DNA from: Aphelenchoides besseyi
Lineage: Eukaryota; Nematoda; Chromadorea; Rhabditida; Aphelenchoididae
Direction: 5' to 3'
Assembly (NCBI GenBank): GCA_024699855.1
Contig: JAMPIQ010000001.1
Location: 868,001-932,000 of the forward strand
DNA length: 64,000 nt
Shown: piece by piece, positions 19,272 through 32,165 of the stretch
Layout: each line of letters begins with the position of its first letter
Position numbering within the stretch: position 1 is the first letter of the stretch
Notes under the pieces: model-generated
Told to the model about the DNA's origin: nothing
The model's input: only the letters and a program-made list of their open reading frames with translations
The model's database searches: none
Translations under genes and position numbers: made by a program

Positions 19272-22050
19272 ACAGTTTACAGAAATTGAAGGATGCACAC
19301 CATGCAGTTAAGAACTTCCATTCAGTTTTCTATTCTTTTGCACGACGTCAAATGGTCTTTCGACCGTTGAGTTGCGGTGACGTGTGTTCCAAAGCTTTTA
19401 AAGCGCAAAATGGCGCCGTTGGACAAACGTGGTCGGTGCAGTCAATAACGCTCAAATTTCGTCGTTCGTTCGGTGTACCGTTTTTCCAAAGAACGTTGAC
19501 CAAAAATTACATGGCGTTTCGAATCGCAGTCCCCATTTCCAGCGCGGAAGGTTTACAGTTCCGTCAAGAAAGACGGCCGTTTGCCGGGAGGGCATAGAAT
19601 CGTTGAGAGGGTGGCATTTCGAAGACGGGATTCTTTACGCTTTCTTTTAGAGACCAGAAATTTATTCGCAGACCGCGCCAACGGCACGAATGCCACGTTA
19701 TCTGCTGCTTCAATTTCAATTGTTTCATCATGACATCACAGACACGCACTTCTATGTGATCGGCTGCACATCCAATGTGACATCATTTGACTTTCAATGC
19801 AGATGTTTTCGTTAATTTGTATTCTCGACGTCATTTCGCATCACGAAGTGGTAGCAAAAAAGTTTTTGTTTTCGAACCAACGAACCTCGAACACGTCGCT
19901 TATTCCCAAATCTTTTTTGCTTCGTCCAAATTTTCATATTCCAACATCTTTTCGAATATCGTGTTCGGAAATAATCGTACGCGTCAGTGAATTCAGTTTT
20001 TTCGTTCTCTCAACCTCCGCATGCCGACGAAATGTTTCTGAATGTTAAAGAAATGCTATCTAATTGTCAACTGTGTGGTCAAAGTAGGAGGCTTGAGTGA
20101 AGTCGTTACAAATTGGGGATTAACTTTTGCTCCGCAATTCTAGTGACCATATAACACGAATCATTGCATTGTATGCCATCTTCAGTTATGCAGACGGAAA
20201 TAGAAAACCATCAGTGAGTTCGTTGTTGAGGTGGACGAAACGACCAACGACCTCACTAATCGGTGGTTGCCAACGGATATCGGAATCGACGTTCCTTTTG
20301 CTTCAATGCAAATCAACAGACTTACTAACTAAGCGCAATTATAGTTTCTGGTACGTTCGGTCAACAATCCAAAACGATCTGTTATCCATCTTAAACGAGA
20401 ATACCATCGAATTCGTCCAATACATGTTTTCATTTTCGCTGAAATTGCAATTCGTTTCTTCGGCCGTTCGTTTGATGAATTTTCGTGTTTGCGAACAAAA
20501 ATTGGCGACCCTCGTGTTTGGTCGTGTGTAGCCATTCGGTAGTCTTCTTTTTTGGCACACCGTGAAGCTCTCCAAACATAACGACTTTCACAGCACTTCT
20601 CTTTCGCTCTCGTACTTTTTTCTTCTTTGTTGTTTCGTTTTTTCGGTGTTTGTAAAAGTTGTTTTTGGGTCGATAAATCAATACTCCCGACTATCCACTT
20701 AAGCCACGTGAGCTGCATAGAGTTCATTAATATCAACAGTTTGCTCTCAATTCGTGTACTTTCGAGTCGCTCACTTTTCATTTTAGGGACCCACAATGCT
20801 AACTTTATTGTCAAGGAAAACAAAAGGAAGTGGGCGTAACTAATCCATTTAATGAAGCCAGTTAGCGTGCAAGTATACGCTGAAGTGTGTGGAATTATTC
20901 CCGTCGGCAGTGAATTCATTCGAGAGTGCCGATTCCGTTCAATTGACAATATGAAAGCGCAAAGTTCGAGAAAAACTCCCGAGTTATTGGCCAGAACAAC
21001 GGACGTTCGTTCGCTGGTGGAGATTAATCCAAAAGTCCCGTTGATTTTCGAGTACAGTTTTCTTTGCGTTTTGCTTTTTAGGACACCAAGAAAAACCAGG
21101 GAAAGTTTTCCACTACAAATTCGATTCCCGGGTCTAAACGTTAAAAACTTTCTCTCGACCATGTGACCTCGTGCTCACAATCCCGAGTTAATTTCGCCGC
21201 TTTTGAGTCACGTTCGTGTGCATCACAATAATCGTAAACAAACGACCTTTCAATCCCGTTGTCCACTACCCTCTCCAACGTTCAATTTCCTTGTCTGACC
21301 CCTCCCTCGACTCCACGAACCGCGTGACTCATCCCAACGGCAAAGCCGACCGTTTGGATTTCCGCATTCGACGAGCGAAATTGTTCCCGTTGCTTGCGGC
21401 TCTTTTTTTTGTTGTTGTTCAAGACCTCACGACGTTTATCGACTAGTCGACGCCGTTTACTTCATGGCAATCTGTTTGTTGAATTGGAGTTTCGAAAGAT
21501 TGAACGTCATTTTGATTCATTTTGTTGCCTGTTGACTCATTCGTTCACGTTTAAATCATTTTATGGATTTTGCAATTCTTCAAAATTGCGGCTTTCAAAA
21601 ACCTCCAATGTTTTCGAAAGCGAAAAAAGATGTTGACAAGTGCATTGGGGTCGAAGTGCGGAAAAACGGCTCGTCGTCAGCAGTTAGGGTGGCGATCAAG
21701 TTGATGGAAAGGGCAGGCGGACCGTTCACTTTTCTCTCTTGTGTTCGCTTTTCTCTTTCCATTCGAACATCATCATTTTTGCCGAAATTTCAATTGCAAT
21801 TTTAGATCTGAAAGCCGTGTCTGAAGTCGAGTTGGCTTCGTCGACAACAGTCACTTGTTTATCTCTTCAACGCGCAGTCTTTTTCTTTATCTTTCGTCTC
21901 ATTGTCGGCGTTTCCACAAATCGTGTGATCACTCGGCAGTTCTAATGTTTGCAGATTACGTACGTGGTTTCGGGCGTTCGTTCTGATAACGAAAAGTTCT
22001 GATCAATTGGATTGCAGATTTCCATTGACATCCGCTGAAGCGAATTCAAG
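19272..22050. other. 2.8-kb upstream region of endophilin
   Basis: No convincing gene. It contains a 277-codon minus-strand open frame (21162-20329) with random-looking composition, discussed under findings. A splice acceptor (TTGCAG, ending 22017), 33 nt before the endophilin ATG, is a likely trans-splice site. Confidence 0.5.
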
Positions 22051-23670
22051 ATGTCGCTTTCCGGACTGAAGAAGCAGTTCAACAAAGCCAACCAGGTGAT
22101 TCGATAGGAAAGAGAATAATTTTAAGTCGGGCATTTTAGTATCTCAGTGAGACAATGGGAGCTGCGGAGGCTACGAAATTGGACGAAGATTTCAACGAAA
22201 TGGAACGCGTAAGTTAAAGAAAACCAGGCTCAAAACGATAAGCTCCGTTTCAGAAAATCGATTTGACTTACGAATTAGTTAGTGCACTCACAAGCGGTAC
22301 CAACGAGTATCTGCAGCCGAATCCGGGTAGGTTCAGTATTTGTTATTCTTTACTATTGTTTTTAGCAACTCGTGCTAAGATGGCAGCAATGGGTGCAATG
22401 TCGAAGGTTCGTGGAACGACTAAGAGTCAGGTAAAGGATTTTGGTTTTTAAGTTTGAACTTCCAACATTTTAGTCTTATCCACAAACCGAAGGTCTTCTC
22501 GCTGATACGATGACCAAATACGGCAAAGGATTGGGCGATGACTCGGATTTGGGTCGCGCTCTGATCGATACATCTGAGGCGTTTCGTCAAATGGCCGACA
22601 TCAAGTGAGTCGTTTATACCAAAGAATATTCATCTCCAAATCTTCAGATACCAATTGGAAGACGTTGTGAAACACAACTTCTTGGACCCGATTACGCATT
22701 TGCAAAACAATGAGCTTAAGGACGTGAATGTAAGTCCACTTTATTCATAACGTTCATATCATCGTTTTTAGCATCATCGTGCCAAACTAAAAGGTCGACG
22801 TTTGGACTACGATTGTAAGAAGCGAAAACAGACACGCGGTGCGTAGCGAACACACGTATTTGACATATGATTTGTATTTAGATGACGAGTTGTTGCAAGC
22901 CGAAGAGAAGTTGGAGGAATCGAAACGTATTACTGAGCAAGCAATGCACAATGTTTTGAGCAATGATGTAAGTCTTGTATTAGTCAGTTTGATTTGAAAT
23001 TTCAATTTTTAGGTGGAGCAGATTTCTCAACTCAAAGCACTTGTCGATGCTCAATGCGATTTCCATCAACAGACTTTGCACGTTCTCGAAAATCTTCGCG
23101 ATCAGTTAAACAATCGGTATTGTTTTTCTCTAAAACTTCTTTGACCGTTTATTTTCAGTATCAAGGAATGTACTGCACGGCCACGTCATGATCATGTGAT
23201 CAAACCGGTACTCATGGATCGAACTCCACGCGATCGGTAAGATAACAATCAGCATTCAGTTCTATTCGAATTTGTTCAGCTCACCGGTTGGAAGCATTTC
23301 TGCCGGCGCAAACAACATGAACTTCAATGACACGACATCGGTCAACTCGTCAGCACCACCACCATATACGTTGAACGGTCACGCCAACGATTTTTCTAAG
23401 TCAACTTCGGGCAGTTCGGTTACTTCAGCAGCAGCAAAGCCATGTTGCAAAGCACTCTACGATTTTGAGGCGCAAAATCCGGGAGAATTGGATTTCAAAG
23501 AAGGCGAAATGATCGAATTGATTTCGGAAGTTGACGAAAATTGGTACGAGGGTACAACTTCAAATGGAAAATCTGGCTTCTTTCCTAGTAATACTCTAAA
23601 ATTCGTTCAACAAACTTACCTTTATCTTTTAGGAACTTACGTAGAAGTGAAAATCCCATTGACAAAGTGA
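22051..23670 (+). CDS. unc-57: Endophilin A (BAR + SH3)
   Basis: Membrane-bending adaptor of synaptic vesicle endocytosis; its SH3 domain recruits synaptojanin and dynamin. Twelve exons: 22051-22095, 22140-22208, 22254-22326, 22366-22430, 22474-22604, 22648-22729, 22772-22838, 22882-22967, 23013-23116, 23159-23236, 23280-23587, 23633-23670; 381 residues, normal for the family. The N-BAR region runs over residues 1-250: amphipathic start MSLSGLKKQFNKANQYLSET, then ATKLDEDFNEME and KGLGDDSDLGRALI. A variable P/S-rich linker follows. The SH3 domain starts near residue 320 (ALYDFEAQNPGELDF, ENWYEG, GFFPRTYVEV). The last intron is 45 nt with no stop, so retention would insert 15 residues into the SH3 end. 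AATAAA motifs lie near 23760 and 24052. Confidence 0.96.
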
Positions 23671-24281
23671 GAATGCTAACTTTCGTATTCTTCGCAATTC
23701 ACCATTTTTCAACATGTGTCATCATGATCTAAAAGTCTTGTTGTTTTTATAGACTTCAAATAAACTCCAATAACTGCACATGTTCGTTGTCAAATTGGTT
23801 TTATGTCCATTCTCTTCTTTGGACTAGTGCGTAAATTCCATGTCATTTTGTTTTTGTCGATTACACAAAGTCGAAACGTTCGTCTATTCACTTAAGTTTA
23901 CTCTTCTGATCCTGTGTTTGTTCGATTTTTTGCAAAACTCTAATCCGCAATATATTGAACTGATCATTCTAATCACAATCCATTTAGCTATTAAGGACGA
24001 CTGTTAGGTGATCACGTCTTGTAAATTGTATGAAGCCTTTGAGTTGTCCAATAAATGTTTATCGTTAACTAGAGGTGGTTAACATTTTGGTTCAGATAAG
24101 TGCACCGACGAACTGGTGGTGAGTAGTGAACGGTTAAAACATGGTAAATTGAAGTTTGAATCTTGATAGGAAGACCACCGAGTAGAACTCATGTGTATAT
24201 TTCTATTTCGACGTGTCGTTGTTTTTAACCGAACAAAAATAAACGTAGAAACTTTATCATAAACAACTCAACAACAACAAG
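23671..24281. other. Convergent 3' region
   Basis: Lies between the 3' ends of endophilin and neuroguidin. Contains polyadenylation-type AATAAA motifs for the plus strand and a TTTATT (minus-strand AATAAA) near 24238. No gene seen. Confidence 0.6.
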
Positions 24282-25209
24282 TTAACGTCGATGTTTGGTC
24301 GACTTCTTGAACTTCTTATTCGGAACATTTCTTCTGATCGGACGGCCTTTGCGTTTCTTCGATTTAGCTCCGCCATTCTCCAAAACCGTGTCCATGGCCA
24401 TGTAATCGCCGAACTTGAGTAACGAGTCCAATGTTCCCTGATTCTCTCGTTTTCTCATCAACTGTTTCTCACGTCTGGTTGTGTGCAAACGCGTGTAATT
24501 GTTCTCTTCGAAGCGAATTCGTTCGGCCTCCATTTTGGACATTCGCGGTTGGTCAGTGATCAGTGTCGGAGCGTCGGAATGCTGGGACTGAAGGTCTTGA
24601 ATCAATGAACTCTGCATAGCACGTTTGCGAGCTTTTTCAATCTAGAAATCAGAGACAATAAACTCAACAAAACGTGTCCACCTACTCGTCTTAGTCGTCG
24701 TTCTTCTTCGTGCTCATCCATCGGCATCGGAAGCATCTTCGGTGTTTGGTATTTTGGTGGACGGTCAGTTTGTGTTCCAACTTCTTCATCGTTGCTCTCC
24801 AATTCATCGACTGATTCATCTTCCAAATCTTCTGTGTTCTTGTGAGCTCCGTTCTTTCGATTCGCTTTTGTGGTCAACTGCAAAACTTGTGGACGAATTT
24901 CGTTCAGAATCTAAACGTATCATTGAAATTGAAAGTTAAAAACACTCAAACCTCTTGCAGCTCTCCAAAACGTTCTTCAACAGCTTCTATATCGATTCTA
25001 TTACCAGCAACCAATTTGGACATTAACTCTCTTAGTCCCGATGTGAAAGCGACCAAATCGTCTTTTCGTTCGCCCAACCACGCACAATCGTTTCGTCGTT
25101 GTAGTCGACTAACATCTTCACGCACTTCTTTCAAGACTTCGAGAACATTATCACAGGCTTCAGTGCAGTCCTCCACAACTGCTTCCAAAAGTTCTGTGTC
25201 GTTTGACAT
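24282..25209 (-). CDS. NGDN: Neuroguidin / LCP5-type U3 snoRNP protein
   Basis: Sas10/Utp3/C1D family protein of the small-subunit processome, acting in nucleolar 18S rRNA maturation; vertebrate neuroguidin also binds eIF4E. Three exons: 25209-24952, 24910-24686, 24641-24282; 280 residues. The N-terminal Sas10/C1D domain covers residues 1-90 (LKEVREDVSRLQ, SGLRELMSKLVAGNRIDIEA). An acidic middle (DLEDESVDELESNDEEVG) follows. The diagnostic C-terminus RIRFEENNYTRLHTTRREK leads to a very basic nuclear or nucleolar tail (KSKKRKGRPIRRNVPNKKFK). It is divergent with the next gene, with only 164 bp between start codons, so the two probably share a promoter. Confidence 0.88.
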
Positions 25210-25373
25210 CTTAATTTAACTATAGAAACGCGAACACAAAAACTTTCATTGCAACTCAAAGCAACCTCAGAAATTTCATTGATGTCACGAATCGAAAACA
25301 TGACCAAAAATCATTGGCAAAATGCAATTTCTCGTACCCGTTGGAATACTTTACATAGTTGTATATTGTTACG

Positions 25374-26072
25374 ATGCCTCCGAAACAACGTATTCCGAAG
25401 CCGTATGTGAATTCTTCACTTCAGTTGAACGTCAAAGACTTCCCAGAAATACCTAATTTGAATTCGCTTCTTAAGTTTCTTGAACTTCAAAATATCAAAC
25501 GCCCGAAATGGCAACCGAAAGATACAAAAGTGGATGATCAGAACCAAATCGTTGGGGATAAGCCGGAGGTTTGTTCACAACTTGTTTTCAACCTCTTCGT
25601 TTCATTTTAGCGTCTCGTAGTCATTGGTTTGAAACAAGTACTTCGATTTCTGAAGCAAAAGAAACTTGGAGCAATTATTTTGGACAACGAAGTTGCTAAA
25701 CCGTCGGCTGTTGGACACGTTTTTGCGTTGCTTTCGATCTCGTAGGTTCATCGTACTTTATCTTACTCAATACTTATTTTTTAGACAAAAAGACTGTCAA
25801 TTCTTTCGTGCTTTTAATCTTTCCGACAAAGCGAGTGCGTTGCTAAACCTTCCGAAGGTATCAGCCATTGGTATCTTGAAAAAAGCGGACTTCTTGGAAT
25901 CGTTACTTCCAGAAAAGGTTTGTACTGTTTGTTAATTGTAATGATGGGCTGACTTTAGAACTCAAAGTCTACGGTCAAGTTCAAGAAACCGACGTTCAAA
26001 GTTCCGATCGGAAAAGCGGCCAAACAGAAACGAGTGAAAACCAAAAAGAAACAACAACCGTGGGGTCAATAA
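25374..26072 (+). CDS. L7Ae-like RNA-binding protein, possible RNase P/MRP subunit RPP38
   Basis: Four exons: 25374-25568, 25611-25741, 25785-25917, 25959-26072; 190 residues. The central part (RLVVIGLKQVLRFLKQKKLG, LDNEVAKPSAVGHVFALLS, VSAIGILKKADF) has the strand-helix rhythm of the L7Ae/L30e/Gadd45 fold, and the C-terminus is strongly basic (KAAKQKRVKTKKKQQ). Length, the N-terminal extension and the basic tail fit RPP38/POP3 better than a ribosomal protein or NHP2, but that is inference. The head-to-head position with neuroguidin suggests co-expression of ribosome or RNase P biogenesis genes. The ATG at 25374 is preferred to one 15 bases upstream because MPPKQ starts the basic segment. Confidence 0.6.
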
Positions 26073-26899
26073 TCTCTTTTCTGTATCACATTGTTATGTT
26101 TGACTTATAAACTGGATACTTTGCTTGATGAGCTCTTTCATTCAAGAAACAAGCGCTCATCACCAAAGAGTTTGTGAGGTCGGCGAAGTCAAGTTTTTCC
26201 CTTCATGTCAAATCTGATCATGTTGGATTTTTCTCAGTGAGCAACTGATAGTTACCACGTCAATGTTATTTGGTGTGCTTTCAAACACAAAGTTCTTTGT
26301 CATGAAGATTGTAAATGTTTTTTCATTCTAAAGATGAACCTCAACTTCGGTCTTCCAGGTAAAAGAGCAACCACAATTTTTTGTGTTCTCTGAATCTCCA
26401 TCGATCAAATGCGTCTTCTGACGTCAAAACACTCGATTTGGCGAGTCTGCTCATCGGGCGTTCGTAGTCGATGATTTTCGAACTGGCGGACGAACCCTGT
26501 TGACGTAACGTTTTTCGTTGGAATACGTGGCTTACGCGCTTTTCCGAACTTATTGTCGTCTCAACAAACCATCCAAATTTTCGTGTTTTTATCAGTCAAC
26601 GACACTTTTACAAGGCTTATTCATTTCCTTTTTGTTGTTCTTTAGCAACCTTCCTCCGAAAACACTAACATCGGCTCTTTCGCTTGGACCCAAAAGGAAG
26701 CAGCGCTCTTTTTTGCTTTCGGCCAAACGGCCACCGTGTTGAAGTGCAAAAGCCGGAAAATCGATAGTCATCTTCTGGGACTTCCAATTTCTGCTCATCA
26801 TTTCGTTAGAAGTGTATTTCAATAAATATAATCGTAGAGCCGTCTTTAGCTTCTGATATTTTTGCTGTTTAGGTTCATTTCTGCATTTCCACCGCAACG
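26073..26899. other. Intergenic, V-ATPase promoter side
   Basis: No gene recognised. A TGCTGTTTAG acceptor about 27 nt before the V-ATPase ATG (ending 26872) is a likely trans-splice site. Confidence 0.5.
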
Positions 26900-29800
26900 A
26901 TGGACGCTATTCATAGGAGCGAAGAGATGTGCCTTGCACAGCTGTTCCTTCAGAACGAAGCAGTCTACGCGTGCGTTGCCGAGTTGGGCGAACTCGGAGT
27001 TGTGCAGTTTCGAGACTTGAATCCTGACGTCAATCCATTCCAACGCAAATATGTCAAAGAGATTCGTCGATGCGATGAGATGGAACGCAAACTTCGTATG
27101 TTTCTCTGTCGATTTGTGTTCACTTGTCGTTTAGGTTTCCTGGAGCGTGAGATCAAGAAGGACATGATCCCAATGTTGGACACCGGTGAGAATCCTGAAG
27201 CACCACAAGCTCGCGAAATGTTCGATTTGGAAGCCACATTCGATAAACTCGAGACCGAACTGCGAGAAGTGAATCAGAACGAAGAGACGTTGCGGAAGAA
27301 TTTTGCCGAACTCACCGAACTGAAGCACATTCTCCGCAAAACTCAACAGTTTTTCGAAGAGGTTGGTTAACATCATGAATTAGTTTTTGACCCGAAATCG
27401 TCGCTTTCCAATCTCGTTAACATTGTTTTGTTTCTCTATTGTTTGTGATTTGTTTTCTCAAGATTTCCGACTACACATTCGACAACAATTCGATGTCTGC
27501 CGAAACACCATTCAATCTCGGAGATGAAACGCTAAGAAGTTTGAATTTCGAGAAGCGAAGATTGCGGTAAGTCCCGATGTTTGTTTGTTGTGCTTCGTTT
27601 TTGTGCGCTTTTTTTATCATTTGCGTAGACATCAGTTAGTGAGGTTAATCTTTTGTTTGATGCCGATTGATGGGTCGTAGATGTTTGTTTTGTCAAAAAC
27701 CCCACTAATTTACTCAAAATTGCTTTTTTGAAGAGTGACAGTGAACGTCAAGCCTTAGACGTTCTTGGTCATGAAGATGGATCACCTATGGGTACGTCGG
27801 ATGGGGCCCGTTTGATCGAACAACAAGCCGATCCACATAATGCAAAAGCGCAGTTGAAGTAGGAAAGGGGGACAAAGAAGGGGATAAGCAATGATTGCAG
27901 ATAGAAGAAAGACTAAGAATAAACGAAAACTTTTCAGATTCGTTGCCGGTGTTATTCAGCGCGAACGTTTGCCTGCGTTCGAACGTTTGTTGTGGCGAGC
28001 GTGTCGTGGTAACGTCTTCCTTCGTCAATCCGAAATCGCCGAGTCACTAATCGACGCTGCATCCGGAATCTCAGTGAACAAAAGTGTCTTTATCATTTTC
28101 TTTCAAGGTGAACAGTTGAAATCACGAGTTCGCAAGATCTGTGAGGGATTCAACGCCACTTTATATCCATGTCCTGACACACCGCAAGAGCGTCGAGAAA
28201 TGAGCATTGGAGTAAGTGGAATGTCAACTAACTCCTTCAATTGTTCACTTTTAGGTCATGACACGAATCGAAGATCTGAAAACGGTTCTCGGACAAACTC
28301 AAGATCACAGACATCGAGTTTTGGTGGCTGCAGCAAAAAATGTTCGAATGTGGATGGCAAAAGCTGCCAAAATCAAAGCCATCTATCACACTCTAAATTT
28401 GTTGAATTTGGATGTCACACAAGTGAGATGATCAACACCATTTCTATCTAATCTTATTTATTCAGAAATGCTTGATTGCCGAGTGTTGGTGTCCGGTGGC
28501 TGATTTGGATCGCATTCAAATGGCACTGAAACGTGGAAGTGTAAGTTTTTGACTAACCAATACATTCATTTGGAAATTTAGGAAGAAAGTGGAAGTACCG
28601 TGCCGTCAATTTTGAATCGAATGGAAACTACAGAGCAACCGCCGACTTTCCATCGGACAAACAAGTTCACTCGTGGCTTTCAAAACATTGTGGATGCTTA
28701 TGGAATTGCTTCTTATCGAGAGATCAATCCCGCTCCGTATACGATGATCTCGTTTCCATTTCTTTTTGCGCTGATGTTCGGCGATTTGGGCCACGGAATC
28801 ATCATGTTTCTTGCGGCTGCTTTCTTGATTCTGAAGGAAAAACATTTGGAATCTGCTCGGATCAAAGATGAAGTGACCATCCAGTTTCACCGTTTGCTCA
28901 ACATTTTCCTTTTCAGATCTTTCAAACATTTTTTGGAGGTCGATACGTGATCGTTTTGATGGGCATCTTCTCCATCTACACAGGACTCATCTATAACGAT
29001 TGCTTCAGCAAGTCGTTCAATTTGTTTGGATCATCGTTTTTGAGTCCGTTCAGCGATGCGGAGCTTCGAAAATGGGCAGACGTGAATCCCGAAGAAACCA
29101 AGTTACTCGTTCCCGAGCATCAGGATTTGAGCGGTGGACCATACCCGATTGGAGTTGATCCGGTTTGGAATCTGGCCGAACAGAACAAACTCAACTTTTT
29201 GAATTCGATGAAAATGAAAGGCTCTGTTTTGATAGGAATTACTCAAATGACCTTCGGTGTTATTCTTAGTTATCACAACCACAAGTAAGTCGTTGATAGT
29301 TAAGTGGTTAGTGAGTTGTCCAACGAAGTTTAATTTCTCGTTTGTTCCAAATAACGGGAAATCGAATTTGCGTTGGTAGATCGAAGTTGACAACTTGATA
29401 ACGGCTAACTGGTCAACTTGATTGGTTGGTTAGAAGAGTTGCTACAATGGTTTTTGAATTCAAAATCTTAATCTCACTGTTCAGATACTTCAACTCTCGT
29501 CTCGACATCCTCTACATGTTCATTCCGCAAATGATCTTCTTGAGTTCAATTTTCATTTACTTGTGTTTGGAAATTCTGGCCAAATGGATTTTCTTCAGTG
29601 CAACGGTATTCCGTTGGACACACAAACTAATTTGTCAATCACTTTCAGCCCGGCTACGTACTCGGTTATTACTATCCGGGGTCGAACTGCGCTCCTTCAC
29701 TTCTCATTGGTCTGATCAACATGTAAACTTCAAAAAGAAGAATTCGCTTTCAATTTGCTGTTTCTAGGTTTATGATGAAGAGTCGTGAAAGTGGATTCGT

Positions 29801-30885
29801 TGTCGACAACAAGCCGGGAGGTGGCACATTGGAAATGTGCCATTTGAACTACTGGTGGCCTGGGCAGGTAAGTACAAGACAAACTGATCTTTATTGATCA
29901 CATTTTAGCCATTTTTCGAAAGACTTTTTCTTTTGGCAGCAATGTGTTGTGTTCCAGTGATGCTGTTTGCTAAACCATATTTTCTGTGGAAGGAAAATAA
30001 AGAACGAGGTGGCGGTAGTCCGCATCAGCAATTGGTAATTCTGTTTTTATAAGGTTGCAAAAAATGTACTGATTGAATTTCTGTAATGTTTATGGAGCCG
30101 TTTCGTTTTTGGCTGAAAAAAGAAGTCGAAACTGTTAAAATTCTTTGATTGTTGTCTTAAAGTTGATCACGTAACTCATCGACAAATGCGCTTCTCAGAA
30201 TGCGATTAGTTGCGATTCTATTCCTTGATTTTCTGTCGACAACTTCAAGTGCATATTCGCAACCGTTTTTATTTTTGTTTGTTTGATAACCAAAAATGTT
30301 TAGACCGTTCGGGCGGATGTTGATGACGATTCAATTCAATTCCATAGCGAAGAACCGCAAGTGAAACCGAGTGGAGGGCATGGCCATGGTCACGGAGATG
30401 GACCGGTGAGTGAGGTCGTTCAAATGCATTGAAAACCGAGTTTTTAGTTCGATTTGGGCGATACAATGGTCTATCAAGCCATTCACACCATTGAGTTTGT
30501 TCTCGGCTGCATTTCACATACTGCTTCTTACCTTCGGCTCTGGGCTTTATCGTTGGCTCATGCACAGCTCTCCGACGTTCTCTGGTCAATGGTTTTTCGT
30601 CAATCGTTGTTTTCTAGTGGATATGTTGGTGCTGTGTCGATGTACGTAATCTTCTTCGTTTTTGGCGCGTTGACAATCTCGATTCTCGTCTTGATGGAAG
30701 GACTGTCTGCTTTCTTGCACGCTCTTCGATTGCATTGGTAACTAATGATATTCAGCTACTAATAGCTATTTACTTGCAGGGTTGAATTCCAAAGCAAGTT
30801 CTATGTTGGTCAAGGATACGAATTTACGCCGTTCTCCTTCGAAAAGATTCTCGAGGAAACTAGGGCCGAAGAAGATGCGATTTGA
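26900..30885 (+). CDS. unc-32: V-type H+-ATPase subunit a (116 kDa)
   Basis: Membrane stator subunit of the vacuolar proton pump; its arginine in a C-terminal helix lets protons pass between rotor and half-channels. Sixteen exons: 26900-27095, 27135-27361, 27463-27566, 27736-27858, 27938-28211, 28255-28422, 28466-28540, 28582-28872, 28917-29284, 29485-29605, 29649-29722, 29768-29867, 29909-30034, 30304-30405, 30448-30737, 30780-30885; 914 residues. Cytosolic N-terminal half: [35 protein letters not shown]. Membrane half: [31 protein letters not shown], and [20 protein letters not shown] with the key arginine near residue 813. A histidine-rich loop ([10 protein letters not shown]) precedes it. 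Exon 4 uses an unusual TTGAAGAG acceptor. No mutually exclusive exons like those of C. elegans unc-32 were visible in the longer introns. Confidence 0.97.
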
Positions 30886-31522
30886 TTTCTAATATGCAAC
30901 AGATTTGTTTTTATATTTCTAACGTTATTTTGTCGCAATCGTATTGTCTGTAAATACGCTAGTTTCCCAAAAAATTTCCTAAATTTCTTTTCGATCTCAC
31001 AGATTTTAAGAATGAACAAACACTTGTAATGAGTAATGGATTATAGTTCCAAAATGAAAGTCTCAGATGTCGTTCTTGACTGTAAAGTATAAACGTAGAA
31101 AACAAACTAAGATCATTAATATGGTTAGTCCAAGAAATCTCAATCACTGGGAAAAGCTTCGGTTGGAATGGCAATCAAACGTTGACTAAATTTAAACTAT
31201 TGTCACAGTGGTTTGTAAATGGAAGTTTGTTATCGACTATATTTTATCAACAGTCACGTACTAAACAGCAGGTATGTCATCCACAACTTTTGAGTCGTTA
31301 TAGGCTCGAACATAAGTTTAAGCAAACAATTAAGCTTTTAAATTGGAAAGAACTAATGAATTCGATCTACTGATGTTTAAAGGATTCGTATAATTGAAAT
31401 TAAACGTTTATCGCAATTGAAGCGAACAACAAGAAATTCAATTTGACCATCAATGATTCCCGTTGCTCGAATCCGAACTCTGAAACAATTTCAATGGTTG
31501 GATTTGCATACTATTCACTTAC

Positions 31523-31906
31523 CATTATAGTGCAGGAGCAAGAACTGACTGTTTCTTTTTCATTGGATCCTTGAATCTGAGTACGAGCATCAGCCAAATA
31601 GTCAGCAACCGAACGCGAACTGTGAATTTCTGTTGGTTTCTTTCCGCATTCCCCCAAACGACAGACTGATGAATTTTCAAGAATAGAACTTGGCATCTCA
31701 GTCCAACAGCTTCCACAGATCACGTGACCACAATCGTAGATTCGAAGATCGCTCATGGCGCGCAATTTGTGACAGAATCCATCACACAATTGAGTTTCCA
31801 TCTAAATACAGATATTTGATGAGCTTGAAGCACAACTCATCATAGACTCGCTCTTCGTTACCAATGGACTCTGCAACTCTTCGTCTTGATTGTAACCGGA
31901 CGGCAT
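31523..31906 (-). CDS. RING-like zinc-binding protein (3' end unresolved)
   Basis: Exons 31906-31862 and 31801-31523 join in phase across a 60-nt intron: MPSGYNQDEELQSPL, then METQLCDGFCHKLRAM. Cysteines and a histidine are spaced like a divergent RING finger (CDGFC, then CGHVICGSCW, then CRLGEC), so an E3-ligase-like role is possible. After CTIM a good GTAAGT donor leads to a last exon near 31400-31480. Three acceptor choices there give three different short tails and I cannot decide among them. The gene is divergent from the membrane-protein gene at 32166 (259 bp between starts) and convergent with V-ATPase a. Confidence 0.6.
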
Positions 31907-32165
31907 CTTTGCGTTTCTAACGAAAATGACTACTGTGTTCGAGTGATCTATAGTTTCTTTTTATATGCAAATTCGACTATTTAGATATGTTTCCTTAACA
32001 CTCACTATCATGACATTTGTGTGCGTTGAAATGATTTGCAATTTAACAAATAAGATCGGCAAACCAAGAGATCATTTGCTCACTCCGACGGTTGAGCGGG
32101 AGTGTAAAATTTTGGTGCGAACAAGCGAGTCGCCTCCAAATAGTTTTGCTGCTGATTGCCGATAA

